The notes below the pieces were generated by a model. That model had not been told where the DNA came from. It did not search any database and saw nothing but the letters and a program-made list of their open reading frames with translations. Below are positions 23,240 to 31,151 of a stretch of DNA of 37,972 bases, one piece after another. Each line of letters starts with the position of its first letter. The first letter of the stretch is position 1. This DNA comes from Aquabacterium olei (GTDB lineage: Bacteria; Pseudomonadota; Gammaproteobacteria; Burkholderiales; Burkholderiaceae_C), in assembly GCA_029279925.1 (NCBI GenBank), contig JAJUHM010000002.1, forward strand, positions 1-37,972, read 5' to 3'. A program made the translations under genes and the position numbers.

Positions 23240-23944
23240 TCAACGCTGGCCGCGCGGGGTCACGACGGTCAGCGTGGCGCGGTGGCGCCGGGCCTCGTAA
23301 GGCTGGCCGTCGTACGTGCCGGGCGTGCGCTCCATGTGCACGGCCTGAAGCACATACTGCCCGCGCCACGGCATCGGGAGCCGCACGCGGCCCTCGGCGT
23401 CGGTCTTGCCTTCCTGCGACCAGGTGTTGGGCGCGACGATCTTCACTTCGGTGCCAGCCAGAGGCCGGCCGTTGAAGAACACCTTGAAGACGCCGCGGTC
23501 GGCCGTGGGGAGGATGTCCAGCGGGAGTGCGGGCGTGCTCGGTGCGCGGGCGGCCTCCAGCGGTTGGTGGCGCGCGTAGAACAGCGGCTTCACGATGCCG
23601 AGGCCATAGGCGGTCCAGTCCCGTACGCCGACAGCCTGTTCCTCGACGATCAGGGTCCGCTTGCCGCCGCCTGTTGTGGCGAAGACAAAGCCTTCGGGGC
23701 GCTTGCTCAGGGCCACGGGGCTGTCCTCGGTGGCCGTCAGCAGGCGCGCGCGGGGCGCGGGCATCTCGTCGAGCCGGCCGGGAGAACGCTCCCGCGCGGA
23801 CTCCTCGAACTCGCCGAAGTAGACGGTCGCGTCGGCGCCGCTGCGCTCGATCCAGAGGTAGTGGGCCTGGGCAACGGACATGGTGGTCAGGGTCAGGGCT
23901 GCGGCGAGTGCGCCCCTGAGGATGCGCAGTGTGGGGCGGTCCAT
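23240..23944 (-). CDS. DUF4198 periplasmic protein (metal-transport associated)
   Basis: 234 residues. A signal peptide ends at SVAQA, so the mature chain would begin His-Tyr-Leu-Trp-Ile-Glu. The AHyLWie start and a C-terminal Ig-like domain (FFNGRPLAGTEVKIVAPNTW, KTDAEGRVRLPMPWRGQYVLQA) define DUF4198, often annotated as a periplasmic component of Ni/Co uptake and found next to TonB receptors. An exposed N-terminal His could serve as metal ligand (inference). It lies 26 bases after the receptor gene, in one operon, and converges with the ABC operon 13 bases away. ATG at 23944 chosen over the GTG one codon upstream. Confidence 0.85.
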   Translation of the reverse strand: MDRPTLRILRGALAAALTLTTMSVAQAHYLWIERSGADATVYFGEFEESARERSPGRLDEMPAPRARLLTATEDSPVALSKRPEGFVFATTGGGKRTLIVEEQAVGVRDWTAYGLGIVKPLFYARHQPLEAARAPSTPALPLDILPTADRGVFKVFFNGRPLAGTEVKIVAPNTWSQEGKTDAEGRVRLPMPWRGQYVLQAVHMERTPGTYDGQPYEARRHRATLTVVTPRGQR

Positions 23945-23970
23945 CACGGTTTTTCCTTTCGGTCAGGGGG

Positions 23971-26088
23971 TCAGAAACGCAGACGGGCGGTCAGGAAGGC
24001 GCTGCGGCCTTCTCCGGGCAGGGCGCCGCTGAAGGTGGGGTTGGTGAAGTGGCGGCGGTCCGTGAGGTTGCGCAGGTTCAGCGCCACGTCCCAGGCGCGT
24101 GCTTCATAGAACAGCTGCCCATCGAGGACCACGTAGGACGGCACCTCGTACAGGTTCAGTGCGTCGGCATACGAGCCCGACTTGTAGGTGGCGCCGCCGC
24201 CGAAGCCCAAGCCTCGGCCGGCGTCGGATTGCAGGCGGTAGGCCGCCCACAGCCGGCCCGCGGCGCGGGCCACGCCGGCCGGGCGCTTACCATGCAGGCT
24301 GTCGGTGACGCCCAGTTGCGCGTTGGTGGCCGTGGTGTTCGATTGCGTCTGCGCGTCCTGCCATACGACGTTGGCCATCGTCGTCAGGCCGGGCAGGGGG
24401 CGGGCCGTGAGGTCGACCTCCAGGCCCCGCGTGCGGTCCTTGCCCTGCGGCGTCGGGTCACCGCCCGAACTCAGCGTGATGTAGTAGTCCTCGCGGCGCG
24501 TTTCGAACAGCGCGGTGGTCAGGTCCAGCCGGTTGTCGAGCAGCGACAGCTTGGCCCCGATCTCCAGCTGCGAGCTGCTTTCTGGTGTTGCCGTCCTGCC
24601 ATCGACGGATGCACTGAGACGCCCCGGCTCGGTGGAGAGGTTGATGAACTTGCCGTTCGACCAGCCCGCGTAGAAGGACGTGGCTGCCGAGGGTTGCCAG
24701 ACCGCACCCAGCGAGCCGGTCGTGTAGGACAGGGTGTCGTGCACGTTCCGGCCAGACATCAGGCCTTCGTCGGCGACCTTGAGCCGCTCGCTGCGCAGGC
24801 CGGCGCGCACCTTGATGTGCTCGCCGAAGGCGATCTGGTCCTGCGCATACGCGGCCCACCCACGCGACGTGATCTCGCGGTCGAATGACACGGTGGTCGA
24901 GGTTGCATCCGCGAGCGAGGTCTCCGGCACCACCGGCGCGTAGATGTTGCCGATGTTGCGCAGGCCGAAGCTCACCCGACGGGTGTCGACGCGGGTGTCG
25001 TTGAACTCGACGCCGGCGAGGACGGTGTGGTGCGCCTGCGGCCCCCCGGTGGTCCAGACGACCTCGTTTTGCACCTGCAGGTAACGGGCGTCGTCCGACT
25101 GGGTGCGGGCGTTGCGCCCCGTCATCTGGTTGCTGGCATTGCCCGGGTTGCCGCCGGCGTTGCGCAGCATCTGCAGCGAGCGGCGGTCCTGGATCACGGC
25201 GGTGCGCATCATCAGATCGGACGAGAACCGCCACTCGTGGCCCAGGGTGAGGCGGTCGATGGTCTGGTCGCTGTAGTTGAAGGGGCTGTAGTACTTCGTT
25301 TCGCGCGAGACCGGCACCACCTTGCGATGGCGGTCGAACAGCAGCCCGTAGTTGTCGGGGGTGACCTTGAGTTCGCGGTGGTCGTAATCGACCGTCAGCG
25401 TGCTGGCGTGGTGGATGTTCCAGGTCAGCGAGGGCAGCACCTCCAGAATCTCCCGGGACAGCCCGCGCCAGCCGTCCGTCTTCTCGCTGTTGACGATCAG
25501 CCGTGCGGCGACGGTGTCGGACAGCGGGCCGGTGATGTCGGCGGTGGCATTGAGGGTGCCGAAGCTGCCCACCGTGGTGCCGACTTCCGCCGCGAAGGTG
25601 CGGCGGGGCTGCTTGGTGACCACGTTGATCGTGCCGCCCGGCTGGCTCGCCCCGTACAGGGCCGAGCCGGGGCCCTTCAGCACCTCGACGCGCTCCACAT
25701 CGGCGAAGGTGCGCCAGTAGCCGTTCTGAGAGGTGCCGTCGGCGTAACCGTCACGCAGAAAGCGCATGGCCTGACCGCGGATCACGTAGTTGTTGGCAAA
25801 GCCGTATCCCCCGCCCATGATGGGTTGGACGCCGCTGACGTTGGTCATGGCCTGGTTCATGTCGGTCACGCCCTGGTCACGCAACACCGCCTTGGGCACC
25901 ACCACGATCGAGGCGGGCAGGTCCTTGACCGGGACGTCGGTCTTGCTGCCTGCCTGGACGGCACTGTGCACGCTGCCGGGCCGCGCCTGGGCGCCCTTGA
26001 CGACGACGGCCGGCAGGGTCGCGTCCTCGGCCGCAGCGCCGAGAGGCAGGGTGAAGGCGGCGAGAAGCAGCCAGGGATGTCGGTGCAT
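23971..26088 (-). CDS. TonB-dependent siderophore/metallophore receptor
   Basis: 705 residues from the ATG at 26088 behind GGAGATCCCC; an in-frame ATG nine codons upstream lacks such a site. Signal peptide to about residue 19 (PLGAAAE), TonB-box-like LPAVVVKG, plug domain about 45-155 (PASIVVVPKAVLRDQGVTDM, NYVIRGQAMRFLRDGY, VERVEVLKGPGSALYGASQPGG), then a barrel ending in the terminal Phe (LTARLRF) needed for outer-membrane insertion. It matches the FhuA/FpvA-like siderophore receptor class. Ligand unknown; the flanking DUF4198 and nickel/peptide-type ABC genes suggest a metal chelate. The Fur-like site upstream points to iron control. Confidence 0.93.
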   Translation of the reverse strand: MHRHPWLLLAAFTLPLGAAAEDATLPAVVVKGAQARPGSVHSAVQAGSKTDVPVKDLPASIVVVPKAVLRDQGVTDMNQAMTNVSGVQPIMGGGYGFANNYVIRGQAMRFLRDGYADGTSQNGYWRTFADVERVEVLKGPGSALYGASQPGGTINVVTKQPRRTFAAEVGTTVGSFGTLNATADITGPLSDTVAARLIVNSEKTDGWRGLSREILEVLPSLTWNIHHASTLTVDYDHRELKVTPDNYGLLFDRHRKVVPVSRETKYYSPFNYSDQTIDRLTLGHEWRFSSDLMMRTAVIQDRRSLQMLRNAGGNPGNASNQMTGRNARTQSDDARYLQVQNEVVWTTGGPQAHHTVLAGVEFNDTRVDTRRVSFGLRNIGNIYAPVVPETSLADATSTTVSFDREITSRGWAAYAQDQIAFGEHIKVRAGLRSERLKVADEGLMSGRNVHDTLSYTTGSLGAVWQPSAATSFYAGWSNGKFINLSTEPGRLSASVDGRTATPESSSQLEIGAKLSLLDNRLDLTTALFETRREDYYITLSSGGDPTPQGKDRTRGLEVDLTARPLPGLTTMANVVWQDAQTQSNTTATNAQLGVTDSLHGKRPAGVARAAGRLWAAYRLQSDAGRGLGFGGGATYKSGSYADALNLYEVPSYVVLDGQLFYEARAWDVALNLRNLTDRRHFTNPTFSGALPGEGRSAFLTARLRF

Positions 26089-26125
26089 GGGGATCTCCAC
26101 TTTACATTTCTTCATGCCGTAATGT

Positions 26126-26146
26126 TAATGCGAATAGTTCGCATTA
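26126..26146 (-). promoter_or_regulatory. Fur-box-like operator upstream of the TonB receptor
   Basis: A perfect inverted repeat: arm TAATGCGAA, spacer TAG, arm TTCGCATTA. Its core TGCGAAT-n-GTTCGCA fits the 7-1-7 Fur pattern (TGATAATnATTATCA) at the outer and inner positions and is the form common in betaproteobacterial siderophore receptors. It lies 38 bases before the receptor ATG and overlaps a possible promoter (TTTCAC, 17 bases, TATTCG, read on the minus strand). Confidence 0.75.
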
Positions 26147-26251
26147 CGTTGACGTGAAAGAAAATGCTGGAACGGTGGTGGATCGCCGCCACATCGGGCT
26201 GTGCGGGGAAGGGGGGGCAGGGACGGGTTCGCGGCGGGACCGCGCAGCGGC

Positions 26252-27976
26252 TCAGAACCGCCGTATCGCCAGCAGCAGCACCAGCAGGGCCAGCACCGCG
26301 CACAGCGTCTGCCAGAACACCACGGGATTGCGTGCGACCAGCGGGGGCGCACGGTGGCCCAGGTAGGTGGCGCTCGGGGCGTGCAGGTCGTGCACGAACT
26401 CGGACAGGGCTTCCTGCCGGCGGGCGGGATCGGGGTGCAGGGCCCGGCGCAGCACGGCGTCCAGCCAGGCCGGCAGGTCGGGACGCCGCTCGCGCAGCGG
26501 CACATGGCGCAGGCGCCTTGCGTCCGCCGGGGTGCGCACGCGGGGCACCGCCAGGCCATAGGGCAGGTGCCCGGTCAGCATCTGGTAGCCCAGCACCGCC
26601 AGCGAGAACAGCTCGGACTGCGGTGTGCCCACGCCGCCGGTGAAGTACTCCGGCGCCGTGTACTGCAGTGAGCCGGTGATGGCGTCGGGGCGGGCGGCGG
26701 CCGTGCCTTCGGTGAGTCCCGCCACGTGCGCCGAGCCGAAATCGATCAGCCGTGCCGTGCCTGTCCGGTCGATCAGGATGTTCTCGGGGCGCAGGTCCTG
26801 GTGCAGCATCTCCTTGCGGTGAAACGCCTGCAGCCCCTTGGCGATCTGACCGAGCAGGTCGCGCACGACATCGAGGTCGGGGGCGGGGTGGTCGGTCATC
26901 CACTGGCTCAGTGTCTGACCCTCGATGTACTCCATGGCCACGTGCAGGTGCGTGCGGGGGCGATCGGCGGCGCACGGCTTGACCACGTGGGCGCTGTCGA
27001 TGCGCCGCGCAATCCACTCCTCCAGCAGGAAGCGGTCGAGCAGCGCGGGATGCTCGCGCAGCTCGGCTGCCGGCGTCTTCAAGGCGACCTGCTGGCCCGT
27101 CGCCTCGTCGATGGCCAGCCAGACATGGCTGCGTGCGCTGGCGTGCAGTTCGCGCACCAGGGTGTAGCCCTCGAAGGAGGCCCGTGCCTGCAGCGGCGGC
27201 GGCCATGCCAGGGCCGCGCGCTGGGCGCCCAGCGCATGGGGGCCCGTCTCGGGCAGCGCCACCACCTTCACGATCTGCACGGTGAGGTTGTCGTCGCTGC
27301 CCCTTGCCTGCGCGGTGTCGGCCAGCATGCAGGCGGCGTCGTCCAGGTCTTCGGGGTGGGCTGCGAGTGCGGCGTGCACGGCCGCCGCGTCCAGGCGCTC
27401 CCACACGCCGTCGGTCGCCAGCAGGTAGACCTCGCCGGGCTCGGTGTCCCAGCAGCGGTAGTCGATCTCGACCGCGGGCCCGGCGCCCAGTGCCCGGCCC
27501 AGGTAGGTCTCGGTGGACGACACCCGCACCCGGTGGTCTTCGCTGAGTTGTTCCAGCGCCTGGGGATGCACGCGGTAGACACGCGTGTCCCCCACATGCA
27601 GCAGATGGGCCTCCCGACCCTTGAAGACCAGCGCACTGAAGGTGCAGACATGGCCTCGGTCGCGATCAAAGCGCGCGTCGCTGCGCTGGTTCTGCGCGTG
27701 CAGCCACGAGTTCGTGGCCTCGAGCACGCGCTGCCCGGCCCGTCGCACCGACCACGCCTCGGAGGTGCCGTAGTAGTCGTCCAGAAAGCCCCGCACGGCC
27801 GCGGCGCTGGCCACCTGGCTGACCGCGCTGCTGCCGATGCCGTCCGCCAAAGCCACCGCCACACCCTTGGTGTGCAGCAGCGGCCCTTCCGGCACGCTCG
27901 CGCCATGGAAATCCTGGTTCAGCGCCTTGCGGCCAGCCCGGCTGTGCTGGCCGATGCTCAGTTGCAGCTCGCTCAT
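26252..27976 (-). CDS. Membrane-anchored PP2C phosphatase / Ser-Thr protein kinase fusion
   Basis: 574 residues. Residues 5-240 are a PP2C phosphatase with metal-site aspartates in ADG (44-46), GDTRVYR (129-135), ATDG (187-190) and GSDDN (226-230). Residues 270-535 are a Hanks-type kinase: VALK (K300), HQDLRPEN (392-399, Arg of HRD replaced by Gln), DFG (412-414), APE (441-443). The Gly-rich loop is degenerate (RELHASARSHV). A single membrane helix (551-571) ends the chain, leaving both domains in the cytoplasm. Pseudomonas and other proteobacteria carry the same fusion between nirB and the nitrate transporter. The start MSELQLS (27976) fits the family better than the ATG at 27997. Substrates unknown. 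Confidence 0.88.
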   Translation of the reverse strand: MSELQLSIGQHSRAGRKALNQDFHGASVPEGPLLHTKGVAVALADGIGSSAVSQVASAAAVRGFLDDYYGTSEAWSVRRAGQRVLEATNSWLHAQNQRSDARFDRDRGHVCTFSALVFKGREAHLLHVGDTRVYRVHPQALEQLSEDHRVRVSSTETYLGRALGAGPAVEIDYRCWDTEPGEVYLLATDGVWERLDAAAVHAALAAHPEDLDDAACMLADTAQARGSDDNLTVQIVKVVALPETGPHALGAQRAALAWPPPLQARASFEGYTLVRELHASARSHVWLAIDEATGQQVALKTPAAELREHPALLDRFLLEEWIARRIDSAHVVKPCAADRPRTHLHVAMEYIEGQTLSQWMTDHPAPDLDVVRDLLGQIAKGLQAFHRKEMLHQDLRPENILIDRTGTARLIDFGSAHVAGLTEGTAAARPDAITGSLQYTAPEYFTGGVGTPQSELFSLAVLGYQMLTGHLPYGLAVPRVRTPADARRLRHVPLRERRPDLPAWLDAVLRRALHPDPARRQEALSEFVHDLHAPSATYLGHRAPPLVARNPVVFWQTLCAVLALLVLLLAIRRF

Positions 27977-28007
27977 GGGCTGAGCCAGGCTCGCCATTGC
28001 GCGCTGC

Positions 28008-28820
28008 TCAGGCTGCGACGCGCTTCGGCGCGGTCTTGTAATGCGTGGAGTACAGCGTGGCGCCCACGAAGGTCAGGCCGCCCACGAGGTTGCCCAGCAC
28101 CGTCGGGATCTCGTTCCAGATCATGTAGTCCATGAAGGTGAAGTTGCCGCCCAGCATCAGGCCCGAGGGGAAGAGGTACATGTTGACGATGCTGTGCTCG
28201 AAGCCCATGTAGAAGAACACCAGAATGGGCATCCACATGGCGATGACCTTGCCCGACACCGAGGTGGACATCATGGCCGCGACCACACCGGTCGAGACCA
28301 TCCAGTTGCACATCACGGCGCGCACGAACAGCGTCAGCATGCCGGCGGCACCATGAGCTGCGTAGCCCACTGTGCGGCCTTCACCGATGTGGCCGATCTT
28401 CTGGCCGATGGCGTTGGGCGCTTCCGTGAAGCCGTTGGTGAAGATGATGGCCATGAACACGGCCACCGTCAGGGCCCCGGCGAAGTTGCCGAGGAACACC
28501 AGCCCCCAGTTGCGCATCACGCCACCCCAGGTGGCGCCCGGGCGGCGGTCCAGCACGGCGAGCGGGGCCAGCGTGAACACGCCGGTCAGCAGGTCGAAGC
28601 CCAGCAGGTAGAGCATGCAGAAACCGACCGGGAAGAGCAGCGCCCCCACCAGCGGGTTGCCCGTGTTGACCGAGACGGACACCGCGAAGGCAGCGGCCAG
28701 CGCCAGGATGGCACCGGCCATGTAGGCGCGGATCAGCGTGTCGCGGGTGGACATGAGGAGCTTCGATTCACCGGCGTCGACCATCTTGGTGACGAACTCG
28801 GCGGGAGCGAGGTAGGCCAT
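28008..28820 (-). CDS. Formate/nitrite family transporter (NirC/FocA type)
   Basis: 270 residues from the ATG behind GGAAGGAAGCCCC. FNT hallmarks: an N-terminal amphipathic helix (MAYLAPAEFVTKMVDAGESK), TRDTLIRAYMAGAILALAAAFA, FPVGFCMLYLLGFDLLTG, NWGLVFLGNFAGAL, VMCNWMVSTGV and FVVMGFEHSIVNMY-like residues (MGFEHSIVNMYLFP). Six membrane helices and a pentameric channel are expected. In this nitrogen cluster nitrite is the likely substrate. It is followed by the PP2C-kinase gene and preceded by a leader with sigma-54 promoter, ANTAR-type hairpin and terminator, so expression is probably controlled by antitermination. Confidence 0.92.
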   Translation of the reverse strand: MAYLAPAEFVTKMVDAGESKLLMSTRDTLIRAYMAGAILALAAAFAVSVSVNTGNPLVGALLFPVGFCMLYLLGFDLLTGVFTLAPLAVLDRRPGATWGGVMRNWGLVFLGNFAGALTVAVFMAIIFTNGFTEAPNAIGQKIGHIGEGRTVGYAAHGAAGMLTLFVRAVMCNWMVSTGVVAAMMSTSVSGKVIAMWMPILVFFYMGFEHSIVNMYLFPSGLMLGGNFTFMDYMIWNEIPTVLGNLVGGLTFVGATLYSTHYKTAPKRVAA

Positions 28821-28869
28821 GGGGCTTCCTTCCAACAGGGGGCGATCAAGGGCGGGGAGGCACGCGGAC

Positions 28870-28929
28870 AAAACAAAACGGCGCCCCTTCCGCGCACCGC
28901 CTTCAGGCTGGTGCGGGATGGGACGCCGT
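28870..28929 (-). terminator. Leader intrinsic terminator (attenuator) before the FNT transporter
   Basis: Read on the minus strand: ACGGCGTCCC (28929-28920) pairs with GGGGCGCCGT (28887-28878) with one G-U. A nested stem CGCACC / GGTGCG encloses GCC-TGAA-GGC, and the hairpin is followed at once by TTTTGTTTTG. It is a strong intrinsic terminator 50 bases before the transporter gene and after its promoter, so it must be bypassed for expression. An alternative pairing TGCGG / CCGCA (28936-28932 with 28917-28913) would break it. Confidence 0.8.
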
Positions 28930-28976
28930 CATCCGCATGTATCGTGTGGCCCGTGCTGGTGCACCGGGCCGGGCAT

Positions 28977-28994
28977 CAGGCCGTCGTTGGCCTG
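28977..28994 (-). promoter_or_regulatory. ANTAR-type RNA hairpin in the FNT transporter leader
   Basis: Minus strand CAGGCC-AACGAC-GGCCTG: a perfect 6-bp stem closing a hexaloop with A at position 1 and G at position 4, the recognition rule for ANTAR proteins. It starts about six bases after the predicted sigma-54 transcription start. A second hairpin (GGCCC / GGGCC with inner GTGC-ACCA-GCAC) follows but has a tetraloop, so the usual second hexaloop is not clearly present. The NIT-ANTAR gene is immediately upstream. Confidence 0.65.
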
Positions 28995-29011
28995 GTGTGC
29001 ACCGAGAGCAT

Positions 29012-29025
29012 GCAGGTTCTGTGCC
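29012..29025 (-). promoter_or_regulatory. Sigma-54 promoter for the FNT transporter/kinase genes
   Basis: Minus strand GGCACAGAACCTGC has GG and GC separated by ten bases and matches the consensus tGGCACnnnnntTGCa at GGCAC and TGC. It predicts a start near 29000, just before the ANTAR hairpin. No perfect NtrC site was seen upstream, unlike at nirB. Confidence 0.6.
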
Positions 29026-29108
29026 GGAATTGGGCGCGCCGGGCGCCACGCGGCGGTGCGTGATGCGTCACGCGTTGCGCGGAGATGGTGCGCGCACGCC
29101 GTGTGTGA

Positions 29109-30422
29109 TCACTTCTGGTGCGTCGAGCCGTGGCGCGCCGCGAACGCGATGTCGGGCAAGGCCAGCGTCGCCTCTGCCACATCGAGCAGGCGACGGTTGT
29201 GGTCCATGGCGGACTTCTGCAGCGCGCGGAAGGCCGCTTCTTCCGTCAGGCCCAGGCGCGACATCAGGGCGCCCTTGGCTCGCTCGATGATCTTGCGCTC
29301 GTGCAGCGCGCGGCGCGCGGTGTCGAGCTCGGCTTCCATGCTGGCCAGGCGGGCCGACTGGGTCTGCAGGAGCTCAACCAGTGAGCTCACCGCGGCGCCG
29401 CCGGGTGCGGCCTTGGTGCCGTCTGCCACAGCCGACAGCACCGGCGCGGCCTCGGGTTGCGCGGCCGAGTTGAAGAAGCGCTCGACCGCATGGGTGTGCG
29501 GCGGCGGGTTGTCGCGCAGCTGGCGCAGCAGGCCTTCCGAGTCCTGCAAGGCCTGCTCGGCACGCTGGATCTGGTCGGCGCAGGCCTGGCGCAGGCCATG
29601 TACCAGGTCGTTCTGCAGCTGCCCCATCTCGGTGATGCGGGCGCTGCTGACCTCGAACCAGCTTTCGCTGAGCGCGCTGTCGAGCGCGGCACCGGGGCGC
29701 GCCGTGCACAGGGTGCGACGCAGGCGTTCAAGCTGGGCCACCACCGGGGTCAGGTGGTGTTGCTGCCAGCGGGCACGTTGCGCGTCATCGGCAAACTCTT
29801 CGAACACACGCAGGCTGCGCTCCTGGGCGTCGATGAGGTGCACGATGCGCTGCTGCTCGGTGTCGTCGCAGGTGCCCGAGGCAAACAGCTGCGCGCCCAC
29901 GGCCCGCTCCTGGCCAGCCGCCTCCTTGCCCTGCACCAGGTGCACATAGGCCACCAGCAGCCGGGAGATGCCCGGGTCGGCCGCGGCATCGGCCAGGTGA
30001 AACACCAGCTCCACCAGGCCGGCGATGACCCGGCTGTAGGCGGCGACCGCGTCGTGTGCCGTGGGGCCGCGCTGCTCGATGGCCGCACGCAGGGCACGCA
30101 GGGCATCCAGGTCCAGCATCACCCAGGCCATCAGCGACAGCGTGCGCGAGGTGGCGCCGTGTTCGGGCGCCAGTTGTTCGGCGAAGAGCTCTCGCAGGGC
30201 GGTCTCGATCGGTTGGGCCTTGTCCACGGCGGTCTGCCGCTCGGTGGCAAAACGCTGTCCGCCCGACGCCAGGAAGAGGCTGGCCGCACCCCGCTCGCGC
30301 TGCAGGGCGTGCACGAGCCGCCCGATGACATCGGCAAGGTCGACGCGCCGGGCGAGCTGCCGCAAGGCCTCGATGTCGAGTTGCCGGGCACGCAGAACGA
30401 GTTGGGAGACGGACAGGGACAT
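29109..30422 (-). CDS. NIT-domain / ANTAR transcription antiterminator (NasR-like)
   Basis: 437 residues. Residues about 20-270 are a helical nitrate/nitrite-sensing NIT domain (VIGRLVHALQRERGAASLFLASGG, RLLVAYVHLVQGKEAAGQERAVG, ISR...). The C-terminal 75 residues (LASMEAELDTARRALHERKIIERAKGAL-type, MSRLGLTEEAAFRALQKSAMDHNRRLLDVA) are an ANTAR RNA-binding domain. In Klebsiella NasR the NIT domain binds nitrate and the ANTAR domain then binds leader hairpins to prevent termination. Matching hairpins lie in the leader directly downstream and in the nirB leader. A Pro/Ala linker near 310-345 joins the domains. Confidence 0.93.
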   Translation of the reverse strand: MSLSVSQLVLRARQLDIEALRQLARRVDLADVIGRLVHALQRERGAASLFLASGGQRFATERQTAVDKAQPIETALRELFAEQLAPEHGATSRTLSLMAWVMLDLDALRALRAAIEQRGPTAHDAVAAYSRVIAGLVELVFHLADAAADPGISRLLVAYVHLVQGKEAAGQERAVGAQLFASGTCDDTEQQRIVHLIDAQERSLRVFEEFADDAQRARWQQHHLTPVVAQLERLRRTLCTARPGAALDSALSESWFEVSSARITEMGQLQNDLVHGLRQACADQIQRAEQALQDSEGLLRQLRDNPPPHTHAVERFFNSAAQPEAAPVLSAVADGTKAAPGGAAVSSLVELLQTQSARLASMEAELDTARRALHERKIIERAKGALMSRLGLTEEAAFRALQKSAMDHNRRLLDVAEATLALPDIAFAARHGSTHQK

Positions 30423-30497
30423 TGGGGGCCAGCATGGTGCGAAGAGCAGGCCCTGATTGTCGTCAATTTGGGCCGGTTGCGGGGCCGGGCCTTTGCC

Positions 30498-30905
30498 TCA
30501 GAGGTGAAATTGGCCCGCGGCCTCGGGCTGGAACGGGATGGCTGCCAGCACGGCCCGGCGCGGCACGCCGTCGAGTCCGGTCCACTGCACCGCTTCGCCC
30601 ACGCGCTGGCCGATCAGGGCCGCACCCAGCGGGGTCAGCACCGAGAGGCCATCGGACGGGGTGTCGTGCGGGTAGCTCAGCGTGACCTTCAGCGTGCGGC
30701 CGTCTTCGTGGGCCAGCAGCACCACGCTCGATCGCATGGTGACGATCTGCTCGGGCACGGCCTCGGGCGGGACCAGGTCGGCGAAGTCCAGCACCTCGTT
30801 CAGTTGAGACCAGGTTGCGGGCGGGCAGGTGGCACCGCGTTCGAGCAGGGCGGACAGGCGGCTGTGGTCGACTTCAGTGACCACGCGGGAAGCAGGGGTT
30901 GGCAT
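30498..30905 (-). CDS. Rnk / GreA-GreB C-terminal-like protein
   Basis: 135 residues from the ATG behind GGAGCACCTGT; a longer frame upstream has no support. The layout is a short N-terminal helical hairpin (VDHSRLSALLERG, QLNEVLDFADLVPPEAVPEQIVTM) followed by the FKBP-like GreA/GreB C-terminal fold (SSVVLLAHEDGRTLKVTLSYPHD, GLSVLTPLGAALIGQRVGEAVQW). Such 'nucleoside diphosphate kinase regulator' proteins bind RNA polymerase but lack the long cleavage coiled coil. It lies between nirD and the antiterminator gene, on the same strand. A role in transcription of this cluster is possible but unproven. Confidence 0.85.
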   Translation of the reverse strand: MPTPASRVVTEVDHSRLSALLERGATCPPATWSQLNEVLDFADLVPPEAVPEQIVTMRSSVVLLAHEDGRTLKVTLSYPHDTPSDGLSVLTPLGAALIGQRVGEAVQWTGLDGVPRRAVLAAIPFQPEAAGQFHL

Positions 30906-31151
30906 ACAGGTGCTCCGGGTATCGCGCGGGATGCCCGGAGACCAGAGTGCGCAGGATGGGGAAAGGGCGGTCGCCGGGCTCTGTGATGTGCGGCCGTGAC
31001 CCGGGGCACCGACCGGAAGGTCGGCACGCCGCGCATGCACGCACGCACACGCGTCACGGCAAGCAGGCCGTGGGCGCTGACAGGAGCGTGGTGCAAGGCG
31101 AACATGAATGGATTGTAGGGAGGAAAGGCACCGCCCCGCAAACAGGGTCAA

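Noticed and set aside
26112-27404. 430-codon minus-strand frame overlapping the kinase gene
   Set aside because: It is an out-of-frame reading of the PP2C-kinase gene with Arg/Pro/Gly bias; the kinase frame has all expected motifs.
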